Shown: in pieces, positions 17,086 through 25,362 of the stretch
Layout of the letters: the number at the start of each line of letters is the position of its first letter
How positions within the stretch are numbered: position 1 is the first letter of the stretch
Assembly: GCA_028871795.1 (NCBI GenBank)
Contig: JAGWMG010000004.1
Span: 248,001 to 312,000, forward strand
Origin: Alphaproteobacteria bacterium
GTDB lineage: Bacteria > Pseudomonadota > Alphaproteobacteria > Micropepsales > Micropepsaceae
Length of the DNA: 64,000 nt
Reading direction: 5' to 3'
Notes under the pieces: generated by a model
The model's database searches: none
What the model was told of the DNA's origin: nothing
The model's input: only the letters and a program-made list of their open reading frames with translations
Translations under genes and position numbers: made by a program

Positions 17086-18901
17086 ATTAATTCCATTTCT
17101 TCTGGCGTTGCTGGTTCCGGCTGCGTGGGGGCAAACCGCCGCACCTCCGCCGGAAAAGGACGTTCCTCCGGTCTTGACCGAAGACGACTATCCGCCGGTT
17201 GCGGACGATGGAGACGCGCCGTCGCCCCCTCGGGCGGCGACGGCGGCCCCTCAGGTCTTGTCCGGCTCGACGGACAATCCGGATGCCGTGCCGCCGGCGC
17301 CGCAGAGCGTCGAAGTCGGCACGCTGGGGACGACCGAGGGACCGCCCGCGGGTCTTCTCGATTCGCCCAACGGCGGCCTCGGCGAAAGTCTGTGGTCCGG
17401 CTCCAAGCGGGCGGCCGTCGTGGATTTGCTGTCGCGTATTCCGCTGGCAACTCCCGATCCGGCAATCCGCGCCCTCGCCAAACGCATCGTCCTGACCAAG
17501 GCCGCCGCGCCGTTCGGTCAGTCCAAGCGGGCCTTGGTGACACTCCGTATCGAGAAGCTGCTGGACGCCGGGCTGATCGACGAGGCCGGCGCGCTCGCGG
17601 CTCAGGCCTCGGTGCCTGATGATGCGGATTTCATGCGGGTCCAGGCCGATGCGCTGCTCACCGCCAACCGCGCCGCCGACGTCTGCGGGAATTTGACCGC
17701 CACGCGGCTGACTGCGGGCGAGCTGTTCTGGCTGCAATTGCGCACCTATTGTGCGGCCGCAGGGGGCGACGAAGCGACGGCCGAACTCACCCATGAGGTG
17801 CTCGAGGCGCAAGGCAATTCCGACAAGGCGTTCGACACGCTCGCCGACGACGCGCTGACCCACAAGAACACACCGCCGGGTCCGATTGCCCATCCTACCG
17901 CGATGCATCTTTTTCTGTTCCAGCAGGCGGGATTGCCCATACCGGGCGACGTCGCGGCGGCGATGGGCACCGCCGCAAACGTCCTGGCCGTGCGAGACGC
18001 GCGCGATACGGCCCAGACGCGCTTTGCCGCTGCCGAACGCATCGTGCGGACGGGCGCCGTTTCCGCCGTCGAGTTGAGAAAACTCTCCGATGCGCAGGAT
18101 ATTCCGCTGACCCACGTCGCCAACGCCCTGACGGAAGCACAGAGCGCGCCGTTCTTCGCCGGCCAGGTCCTGCTTCACCGCGCGGCGCAGATCGAACCGC
18201 GCCCAGACGCCAAGGTGCAGCTTGTCGCGGAAGCGCTGTCTCTCGGTGACAGGGCCGGGCTGCTGCCGCTGGCGGCGGGACTGCAAAGCGACATCGTCGC
18301 CTCGATCAAACCCACAGCGGCGAACCGTGCCGTGGCCGATCTGTTTGCGCGCGCACTGTTGCTTGCCGGACGGCCGGACGTCGCCGCGCGCTGGACGAAT
18401 TCCAGCGACGTGCTGCGGACGGTTGTGGATCTGGCCGCGCCTGATCCCTCGCGCGATGCCCAGGCGCAAGCGGCGTACAGCGCTTTCGCTACGGCGCTGG
18501 TCAAGAATCCGCCCGATGCGGACCCCGAGAAACCCGCCAAAGCGCTGGTTCTGGGTGTCGCCGACGTTCTGGGCCGGCCGCTGCCGCCCGATGCGAAGGC
18601 TCAATCGCAGGGAATAGAGGCGACGAGATGGGACGGTAAGCGGCCCGACCCGGACACCATGCGGCGCATCGAAGCCGCATCCTTGCATCCCGGCCGCCGG
18701 GGCGAGGCGCTGCTGTTGATCCTTGAAACGGTTTATTCCGTCGGCCTGCGCGACATGGCGCCCGACGCGACCATCGAGTTTGTCCGTTTGCTCGCGGGAA
18801 TGGGGCTGCCGGACGCGGCGCGCGACCTCGGTTTGGAGGCCTTGGCGCTCTACGTCGCACCGCCGCTGCCTGCCCCTGTGCCGGCGGCCGCCGCACGATG
18901 A
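17066..18901 (+). CDS. large secreted hypothetical protein upstream of xerD
   Basis: The 611-residue product begins with a signal peptide (RLIPFLLALLVPAAWGQ), then a Pro/Asp/Ala-rich linker (about 20-75), then a long all-helical region (about 110-590) suggestive of alpha-solenoid repeats, and ends in a Pro/Ala tail. No catalytic motif is visible. Its stop overlaps the xerD start by 4 bp (ATGA). Family members in this position in alphaproteobacteria are unnamed. A periplasmic scaffold role is a guess. Confidence 0.75.
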   Translation: MTGSRLRLIPFLLALLVPAAWGQTAAPPPEKDVPPVLTEDDYPPVADDGDAPSPPRAATAAPQVLSGSTDNPDAVPPAPQSVEVGTLGTTEGPPAGLLDSPNGGLGESLWSGSKRAAVVDLLSRIPLATPDPAIRALAKRIVLTKAAAPFGQSKRALVTLRIEKLLDAGLIDEAGALAAQASVPDDADFMRVQADALLTANRAADVCGNLTATRLTAGELFWLQLRTYCAAAGGDEATAELTHEVLEAQGNSDKAFDTLADDALTHKNTPPGPIAHPTAMHLFLFQQAGLPIPGDVAAAMGTAANVLAVRDARDTAQTRFAAAERIVRTGAVSAVELRKLSDAQDIPLTHVANALTEAQSAPFFAGQVLLHRAAQIEPRPDAKVQLVAEALSLGDRAGLLPLAAGLQSDIVASIKPTAANRAVADLFARALLLAGRPDVAARWTNSSDVLRTVVDLAAPDPSRDAQAQAAYSAFATALVKNPPDADPEKPAKALVLGVADVLGRPLPPDAKAQSQGIEATRWDGKRPDPDTMRRIEAASLHPGRRGEALLLILETVYSVGLRDMAPDATIEFVRLLAGMGLPDAARDLGLEALALYVAPPLPAPVPAAAAR

Positions 18902-19854
18902 CCCGCAGCGGAAACGACGCGCGTCTCCTCGAAGCGTTCCTCGACATGATGAGTGCGGAGCGCGGGGCCAGCGTCAACACGCTCGCCGCCTATCGCCACG
19001 ATCTGCTGGATTTCCACGGCTTTCTCGCCGCCCGCGGAACCGACGCCAAGCGCGCGGCGCGCGACGACGTCAAACGCCACCTCGCCGGCCTTTCGGCTTC
19101 GGGTATCGCGGGCTCGTCCCAGGCGCGCAGGCTTTCCGCGCTGCGCCAGTTCTTCGGATTCCTCTATGCGGAAGGCATCCGCGCCGACGATCCCACCACG
19201 GCCGTCGCTGCGCCGAAGCGCGGCCGCGTGCTGCCGAAAGTCCTTTCGTGCGAGGACGTGGAGCGCTTGATCGCAGCGGCGGCGGAGCACGCCGCGAAAA
19301 ACGAAGAAGGGGTGCGGCTGCTGTGCATCGTGGAAATGCTTTACGGCTCGGGTTTGCGCGTATCTGAGCTGGCGACCTTGCCGCTGGCCGCCGTGCGCAA
19401 GCGAGAGGGCGTACTGCTGGTGAAAGGCAAGGGCGGAAAGGAACGCCTCGCGCCGCTGAATCCGCGAGCGCAGCAGACGATCGCCGAATACCTCGCCGTC
19501 CGGGAGACATTCTTGCCGCGCGGCGAGCGCCGACGCCTTGCGGAGCGATTTCTTTTCCCCTCGCGCGCGGCGGAGTGTCATCTCACGCGCCGCCGCCTGC
19601 ATCAGATGTTGAAGGCCTTGGCGCTGGACGCCGGCCTCGATCCCGGGAAGGTTTCGCCGCACGTGTTGCGCCACGCTTTCGCCACCCATCTGGTGGAGGG
19701 TGGCGCAGATTTGCGCAGTGTGCAGTCGATGCTCGGTCACGCCGACATCGCCACGACGCAAATCTACACGCACGTCGCGGGGGATCGCCTGGCCGCGACG
19801 GTCGTCTCCGCCCATCCGCTGGCGAAATGCAAGGCGGTCAAATCGGCCGGCTGA
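18898..19854 (+). CDS. xerD: tyrosine recombinase XerD
   Basis: The 318-residue recombinase resolves chromosome dimers at dif with XerC. The N-terminal SAM-like domain (1-100) precedes the catalytic domain with R154 (GSGLRVSEL), K178 (VKGKGGKER), H255 and R258 (PHVLRHAFATH), H281 (LGHADI) and nucleophile Y290 (QIYTHV). All are in place and the length fits Xer proteins rather than phage integrases. No mobile element or dif-like site was seen next to it; it is the chromosomal copy. Confidence 0.93.
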   Translation: MTRSGNDARLLEAFLDMMSAERGASVNTLAAYRHDLLDFHGFLAARGTDAKRAARDDVKRHLAGLSASGIAGSSQARRLSALRQFFGFLYAEGIRADDPTTAVAAPKRGRVLPKVLSCEDVERLIAAAAEHAAKNEEGVRLLCIVEMLYGSGLRVSELATLPLAAVRKREGVLLVKGKGGKERLAPLNPRAQQTIAEYLAVRETFLPRGERRRLAERFLFPSRAAECHLTRRRLHQMLKALALDAGLDPGKVSPHVLRHAFATHLVEGGADLRSVQSMLGHADIATTQIYTHVAGDRLAATVVSAHPLAKCKAVKSAG

Positions 19855-19878
19855 GTGATCGAGGCACAGCTCGAAAGT

Positions 19879-20211
19879 TTATTTGGGAGCGCGAGGCGCG
19901 CGATCGCCTGCGGCGATGACGTGATGCTCGACGTTTTCGGGCTTATCGAGCAGATAGCGATCATCTTCCGGATAATACCGAGCCTGATCCACCGGCTCTC
20001 CGGCAAATGCCCTAATGGCGTCCAGGGTCAGCCACCAGCTCAAAGTCGTAACTTCGGTCGTGCCGTCGCCGAGATCGCGCATAAGCGTCTGGTATCCCAG
20101 ATTACCGGGTGTCGACCAGTAATCGGTGCCTCCCGTTTGCGCGATGTAAGCCGTGTAGGCAGCCCGGTCGGCGGTGCGTATCCGGCTTGTCCAGCGGCGA
20201 AGAATGGTCAT
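19879..20211 (-). CDS. ABM-superfamily small protein
   Basis: The 110-residue product (ATG 20211, MTILRRW) resembles the antibiotic-biosynthesis-monooxygenase-like dimeric alpha/beta-barrel family: an opening beta strand, a Trp/Arg helix, the TLSWW core strand and the typical ARYYPEDDRYLL segment followed by VEHHVI. Such proteins are often stress- or cofactor-related; the reaction is unknown. It is convergent with xerD (24-bp gap) and divergent from accA. Confidence 0.65.
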   Translation of the reverse strand: MTILRRWTSRIRTADRAAYTAYIAQTGGTDYWSTPGNLGYQTLMRDLGDGTTEVTTLSWWLTLDAIRAFAGEPVDQARYYPEDDRYLLDKPENVEHHVIAAGDRAPRAPK

Positions 20212-20406
20212 GGGGGTTCCATTCAATGCGGTTTCGGCGAAGGAGATAATTCCAACCGCTCAAAGGTCAACCCGAAACCGAGCGCTGGCGATCAATATGC
20301 AGTATGACCCACCCTTGATCCCCATATTTGCTGCGTCATTTACCTCAGATTGACAGGCTTCAGCGACATTGCCACTTTCCCGGCCCTTTCCCGTCCCCGA
20401 GACGCC

Positions 20407-21366
20407 ATGCACGCCTACCTCGATTTCGAACGTCCCATCGCCGAGCTAGAAGGCAAGATCGTCGAGCTTCGCCAACTCGCGGCGCAGGACCCGAATATGC
20501 AGATCGACGCGGACGTCTCGCGCCTGCAGTCCAAGGCCGACCAGTTGGTGAAAGACACCTATGCCCGGCTGACGCCGTGGCAGAGAGTGCAGGTGGCGCG
20601 CCACCCGGGCCGGCCGCATTTCTCGGATTACACCGCCCATCTCTTCGACGAGTTCACGCCGCTGGCTGGCGACCGCGCTTTTTCGGAGGATGCCGCCATC
20701 GTCGCCGCACTGGCGCGTTTCCGCGGCCGCGCCGTGGCGGTCATCGGCCACGAGAAGGGCAACGATACCAAGTCGCGCCTCAAGCACAATTTTGGAATGG
20801 CGATGCCGGAAGGCTATCGCAAGGCGCAGCGGCTGTTCGCGCTGGCGGATCGCTTCGGCTTGCCGGTGATTTCCCTGGTGGACACCTCGGGCGCCTATGC
20901 CGGTGTCGCCGCCGAGGAGCGCGGCCAGGCCGAAGCCATCGCGCGGACGACGCAGGCGTGCCTGGATTTGCGCGTGCCATTCGTCGCCACGATCATCGGC
21001 GAGGGTGGATCGGGCGGAGCGCTGGCCATCGCCACGGCCAGTCGTGTGTATATGCTGGAGAACGCAGTCTATTCGGTGATCTCGCCGGAAGGCTGCGCCT
21101 CGATCCTCTGGCGCAAGCCCGAGAAGAACCAGGACGCCGCTGCCGCCATGCGCCTGACCGCACAAGACCTCTTGGGCCTGGGTGTGATCGATGCCATCGT
21201 GCCGGAACCGGTGGGCGGAGCCCATCGCGGAGTCGACGAGACGATGTCCAATGTCGGCGAGCAGATCGCCCGCGCACTGAGCGAGTTGTCCTCGCTTTCG
21301 CCCGACGAACTGCGCCGTCAGCGCCGTGAGAAATATCTCGCTATGGGCCGCGATCTGGCGAAATAG
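20407..21366 (+). CDS. accA: acetyl-CoA carboxylase carboxyltransferase alpha subunit
   Basis: AccA with AccD transfers the carboxyl group from biotin to acetyl-CoA, the first step of fatty acid synthesis. The 319 residues start [11 protein letters not shown], the family's usual beginning, so I chose ATG 20407 over an upstream TTG. Signatures are [27 protein letters not shown] and [12 protein letters not shown] (oxyanion-hole glycines). accD is not in the window. Confidence 0.97.
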   Translation: MHAYLDFERPIAELEGKIVELRQLAAQDPNMQIDADVSRLQSKADQLVKDTYARLTPWQRVQVARHPGRPHFSDYTAHLFDEFTPLAGDRAFSEDAAIVAALARFRGRAVAVIGHEKGNDTKSRLKHNFGMAMPEGYRKAQRLFALADRFGLPVISLVDTSGAYAGVAAEERGQAEAIARTTQACLDLRVPFVATIIGEGGSGGALAIATASRVYMLENAVYSVISPEGCASILWRKPEKNQDAAAAMRLTAQDLLGLGVIDAIVPEPVGGAHRGVDETMSNVGEQIARALSELSSLSPDELRRQRREKYLAMGRDLAK

Positions 21367-21401
21367 GAAGGGCCCGCACCATTGGGTTAGAATACCGGCC
21401 C

Positions 21402-22796
21402 ATGCGTTTTGTCCCGCCACCGCTTTCTTCTGTCGCAAATCCACGCGCCGCCGCCGCCGCGATCCTGGCGCTGGGCGGGTTGGCGTCGTATGCGGTGAAT
21501 TTCCCGGGCGCACTCTCGTACGACTCCTATGTCCAGTTGCTCGAAGGACGGACAGCGAGTTATGGCAACTGGCATCCGGCCATCATGTCGTGGATGCTCG
21601 GTATTGCCGATGCGTTGCGCCCAGGCGCGGCTTATTTCGTCCTCTTCGATACCGCGTTGGTGTTTGGCGCACTCGTCTGCCTGCTGTGGCTGCCGCGGCG
21701 CGTGTCATGGACCGCCGTCGGGTTCGCGGCGGTTGCCGTCTGTCTGCCGCAGCTCTTTCTCTTTCAGGGGATCGTCTGGAAGGATGTTCTGTTCGCGGAC
21801 GCGTGCCTGGCCGGGTTCGTCTGCCTGGGGTACGCGGCAGCTCGCTGGAACGACAAGAGGCGCCGCTTTGCGGCAATCGCCGGTGCGGCGGTATTGGTCG
21901 TACTTGCCGCACTTGCGCGGCAAAACGGAGCGATCGTTCTGACGTGCGCGGCCGCCACGCTGGGCGCCATCGCCGCGCAGACCGAAATGCGCCGGCGCAT
22001 CGGCATCGTTTATGGCGTGGCGTTCCTGTCTACCTGCGCCATGGCCGCCATCGCGGTCAATGCGGCGCTGCAGTTGCGCAGCGACGGCTCCGACAGCGCG
22101 GTCGCACTGTTTAAAATTCTGCCGCTTTACGACACGGTCGGCATGAAAAAGGCGCGCCCCGATCTGTCGCTTGGCATTCTGGACAGTCAAGCGCCTGCAC
22201 TTGCGAAGGCGATCCGCCGCGACGGCGTTCGCCTGTTCACCCCGGAACGAAACGATACGCTGGCACGATCTGCCCCTTTGCGGACAGCGCTTGACAACAC
22301 GCCGGCACCGATTCTGGTCAGACAGTGGTTCAAACTGATGCGCCGCCATCCCGGCACTTACTTGGTTTTGCGCGCCGAACTCTTCCGCTGGGTGTTTGCG
22401 GCCCCCGATCCCTGGCAATGCCATCCGTATTTTGTCGGTGAATTCGGAGACCCGGCCGATATGCGCGCACTCGGCATGCGGCCCCGATACGACCGCCGCG
22501 ACGCCATGCTCGAACGGTATGCACGGGCCTTTGTCGGCACGCCAGCTTTGGCCCATCCGGCCTTCGCGCTGGCGGCGCTGTTGGCGCTGGCGGCGCTGCT
22601 GCAACGGCGCCGGCCGGCAGACCTGGCGATGGCCGGGCTTCTTGTCGCCACGCTGCTGTTCACGCTCAGCTTCTTTGTGATCTCGATCGCCTGCGACTAC
22701 CGCTACCTGGTGGCGCTCGATCTTTCGGCGATTGCGGCGGCGCTTTATCTCTCGGCCGATTGGCAAATGAAAAGGGGGCCGCACGGCCCCCTTTAG
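21402..22796 (+). CDS. polytopic membrane protein, GT-C-like
   Basis: The 464-residue protein has about nine or ten membrane segments with a large periplasmic loop (about 225-385) between the two hydrophobic blocks. An early periplasmic loop carries SYDSYVQLLEG and NWHPAIMSW, the type of acidic/His motif seen in GT-C glycosyltransferases acting on polyprenyl-linked sugars. The gene follows accA by 35 bp. The stop codon lies inside the terminator hairpin tail. Enzyme activity is inference. Confidence 0.6.
   Translation: MRFVPPPLSSVANPRAAAAAILALGGLASYAVNFPGALSYDSYVQLLEGRTASYGNWHPAIMSWMLGIADALRPGAAYFVLFDTALVFGALVCLLWLPRRVSWTAVGFAAVAVCLPQLFLFQGIVWKDVLFADACLAGFVCLGYAAARWNDKRRRFAAIAGAAVLVVLAALARQNGAIVLTCAAATLGAIAAQTEMRRRIGIVYGVAFLSTCAMAAIAVNAALQLRSDGSDSAVALFKILPLYDTVGMKKARPDLSLGILDSQAPALAKAIRRDGVRLFTPERNDTLARSAPLRTALDNTPAPILVRQWFKLMRRHPGTYLVLRAELFRWVFAAPDPWQCHPYFVGEFGDPADMRALGMRPRYDRRDAMLERYARAFVGTPALAHPAFALAALLALAALLQRRRPADLAMAGLLVATLLFTLSFFVISIACDYRYLVALDLSAIAAALYLSADWQMKRGPHGPL
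22770..22796 (+). terminator. rho-independent terminator overlapping a stop codon
   Basis: AAAA, then a perfect 7-bp stem GGGGGCC/GGCCCCC with a GCAC loop, then TTT. The stem encodes the last residues of the membrane protein and its TAG is part of the 3' arm edge. The A-run and T-run make it work on both strands, fitting the convergent CsgG-like gene 23 bp away. Confidence 0.75.
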
Positions 22797-22818
22797 CGCA
22801 GAATGAAATAAGCTCGGC

Positions 22819-23763
22819 CTATTTTGCGAGCTCGAACAGCAGGGACGACGCCCAGCCCTTGTTGCCGAGTTCGTCGGTGACTTCCCACCACACGCCGTCC
22901 TTGTTGCCGGTGGGATAGAGCATCATGCCGGCGTCGAGCTTGCGCACGACTTTTCCGTGGCCGCCGGGCTGCGTGTACATGTGGCCGGGCTTGGCCATCG
23001 TCACCGACTGCTGCGCGTTATCCGCCGAGGCATTGTCGGAAATGCCGTGGAGGTCCGTGACCAGCTTGGTGTAGGCTTCGATGTAAGCAAGCGTCACCAC
23101 CTGGCCGATCTCGGTATGTTGGTAATTGTCGACGCCCAATCCAGCCACGCCGCCGCCCCACCAACCGCCGCCGCCGACCCCGAAGCCCACATCGCTCTTG
23201 GAGCCGTGACCTTCTTCCATCGCCACCTGTTCGGACGAGCGCACGTCGGTGACCGTCAGCACCACATCCGCCGTGCTGCTGTGGATGCTGATGCCGCTGA
23301 CGATCGCGCCCGCGCCGCCGCCGATGAAGCCACCGAGAAGCCCGCCGATATTGGTGCCTCCGGCGTCCGAATTCTTGGAAACGATGTCGGGGACGATCAC
23401 GTAGTCGGCCGCTTTGACCTGTCCCTTGCCGATGTTGGAGCCTTGGCGAAGCTCGCCTGAGCTGGCAAGTTCACGCTCCTGCTGAGCGACCGAGAAACCC
23501 TTGCCGCGATCGAGCAGCGTGAAACAGCCCGAGCGCATGACGAAAACCTTGATCAGCGCCTCGGGCGATTCCAGCCCAAGCCCCGCCCACCAGTTGTTTT
23601 GCGGTTCGTAGATCGCGGCCGACCCGATCCTGTGCGAGCAGACCGGAATCTGAGCTTCCGCCTTCTCCGTCTTGCCGTGGATCGATTCGGCCATTGCCGG
23701 TACGACTATTGCGCCTGCGAGCGCGAGCGCGGCGCCCAGGCGCAGCGTTCCAGAAATCGTCAT
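22819..23763 (-). CDS. exported CsgG/HfaB-like protein with C-terminal SH3 domain
   Basis: The 314-residue product has a signal peptide ending near AMAES. Residues 35-220 resemble the CsgG/HfaB family: a strand/helix unit with MRSGCFTLLDRG and then YVIVPDI, a Gly-rich loop, and a VVLTVTDVRSSEQV strand. The C-terminus (about 255-314) is an SH3-like domain with GMMLYPTGNKDGVWWEV and LGNKGWASS. There is no lipobox Cys after the signal peptide, unlike true CsgG pores, so it is probably a soluble periplasmic relative that binds cell wall or envelope partners. Confidence 0.7.
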   Translation of the reverse strand: MTISGTLRLGAALALAGAIVVPAMAESIHGKTEKAEAQIPVCSHRIGSAAIYEPQNNWWAGLGLESPEALIKVFVMRSGCFTLLDRGKGFSVAQQERELASSGELRQGSNIGKGQVKAADYVIVPDIVSKNSDAGGTNIGGLLGGFIGGGAGAIVSGISIHSSTADVVLTVTDVRSSEQVAMEEGHGSKSDVGFGVGGGGWWGGGVAGLGVDNYQHTEIGQVVTLAYIEAYTKLVTDLHGISDNASADNAQQSVTMAKPGHMYTQPGGHGKVVRKLDAGMMLYPTGNKDGVWWEVTDELGNKGWASSLLFELAK

Positions 23764-24042
23764 CTCTACTTCTCCCGTGATTCCCCTGTTGCGCCGAACC
23801 GATGCCGGCCCTCGCAGCCGAAGCCGCGGATCAGTTTACCTTAAAAGTGCGCCATCTCAAATACGCGGTCGGCTGGCGGCGCAGGGGAACCGGCGAATCC
23901 TATGGCGATAATTTGAGGTAGGAACATTCGCTTCCGCAGGGGCTTCCAGGGAACCACTGCACCGCAAGATTTGTGCGCTGCAAATCGAACGGTATAGTCC
24001 GCGAAATAGCGTCGCGGGGCGACGGCTGGAGAGGATGTCAGG

Positions 24043-25356
24043 ATGAGCAGCGTTTTTCGGGCGGCGGCAGTAGCGGCCGCCATTGCGACAGGTATCGTCT
24101 CTGCGGCGGCGCAAGACGTCGTGGTCCATGCCGGACGGCTGATCGACGGGGTCTCCAAAACGGCGCGCGGCAACGTCTCGATTCTGATCCACGACGGGCG
24201 CATCGCGGCCGTGCGGGACGGCTTCGTGTCGCCAGCGGGCGCCGAGGTGATCGACCTCAGCCATTCGACCGTGCTGCCCGGACTTATCGATTGCCACGTC
24301 CATATCACCAACCAGTTCGACGGCGGCAATCCGGTGGCCGAATCGGTTACCGACACGCGCTTCGACCATGCCGTGAGATCCACGGCCTACGCCAGGAACA
24401 CGCTGCTGGCCGGCTTCACCAGCGTGCGTGACGTCGGCGCCAACGCCGATGTGGTGATCGCGCTGAAGAAGGCGATCGCGAAAGGAATCGTCGAGGGACC
24501 GCGCATGTGGGTGGCGGGGCCGCCACTGGGTCCGACCGGTGGTCACAGCGATTCCGCGAACGGTCTCGATCCCGAGCTGTCCGATCCGACCTGGACCGAC
24601 AACATTGTCAACAGTCCGGAAGATGCGCGGCGCATCGTGCGGACGTTGCACAGGAAGGGCGTCGACCTTATCAAGATCATGCCGAGCGGCGGCGTGCTTT
24701 CCATCGGCGACGATCCGAAACGTCAGCTAATGACCGATGACGAGATCGCGGAGGTCGTGAAGACGGCGCACAGCCTCGGCTTGAAAGTCGCCGCCCACGA
24801 CCACGGCGAGGGGGCGATCAACGCCGCGGTGCGCCTCGGCGTCGACTCCATCGAGCACGGCACCTACGCCGACGCGAAAAGCTATAAGCTGATGAAGGAG
24901 CACGGCACCTATCTGGTGCCGACGCTCCTGATCGGTCAGGCAGTCTACGACATCGCCAAGACGCATCCCGAACAGCTCAACCCGTCCTCGGCCCAGAAGG
25001 CCATCGAGACGGTACCTCGCATGATCCAGAATCTGCACGATGCCTACCGCGCCGGCGTGAAGATCGCCTTCGGCACGGACGAGGGGCTGGTGCCGCACGG
25101 ACAGAACGCGCGCGAATTCGCGCTGATGGTGAAGGCCGGCATGACGCCGATGGACGCTATCATCGCCGCCACCGGCTCCGCTGCCGATCTGATCGGCGAC
25201 ACGAATGACATCGGCAGCGTACGGCCGGGCCGCTATGCCGACCTGATCGCGGTGGACGGCGACCCGCTCGCGGACATCACGATCCTCGAGCACGTGCAGT
25301 TCGTGATGAAGGGCGGCGTCGTCTACAAGAGCGGCGGCAGTATCGTCGAGAAATAG
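24043..25356 (+). CDS. exported amidohydrolase (imidazolonepropionase/prolidase-like)
   Basis: The 437-residue metalloenzyme has a signal peptide (to about residue 24) and the amidohydrolase barrel: H85 and H87 in CHVHITN, the bridging Lys in LIKIMPSGG, His in AAHDHGEG and SIEHGTYAD, and the catalytic Asp in FGTDEG near residue 347. This subgroup includes Xaa-Pro dipeptidases and imidazolonepropionase-like proteins; exported members usually cleave dipeptides or lactam-type compounds. It stands alone and is convergent with secA. Substrate not predictable. Confidence 0.85.
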   Translation: MSSVFRAAAVAAAIATGIVSAAAQDVVVHAGRLIDGVSKTARGNVSILIHDGRIAAVRDGFVSPAGAEVIDLSHSTVLPGLIDCHVHITNQFDGGNPVAESVTDTRFDHAVRSTAYARNTLLAGFTSVRDVGANADVVIALKKAIAKGIVEGPRMWVAGPPLGPTGGHSDSANGLDPELSDPTWTDNIVNSPEDARRIVRTLHRKGVDLIKIMPSGGVLSIGDDPKRQLMTDDEIAEVVKTAHSLGLKVAAHDHGEGAINAAVRLGVDSIEHGTYADAKSYKLMKEHGTYLVPTLLIGQAVYDIAKTHPEQLNPSSAQKAIETVPRMIQNLHDAYRAGVKIAFGTDEGLVPHGQNAREFALMVKAGMTPMDAIIAATGSAADLIGDTNDIGSVRPGRYADLIAVDGDPLADITILEHVQFVMKGGVVYKSGGSIVEK

Positions 25357-25362
25357 TCGCCG

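Noticed and set aside
18898..19854. Phage or island integrase
   Set aside because: Length, motifs and the housekeeping neighbourhood fit XerD; no attachment repeats or cargo genes flank it.
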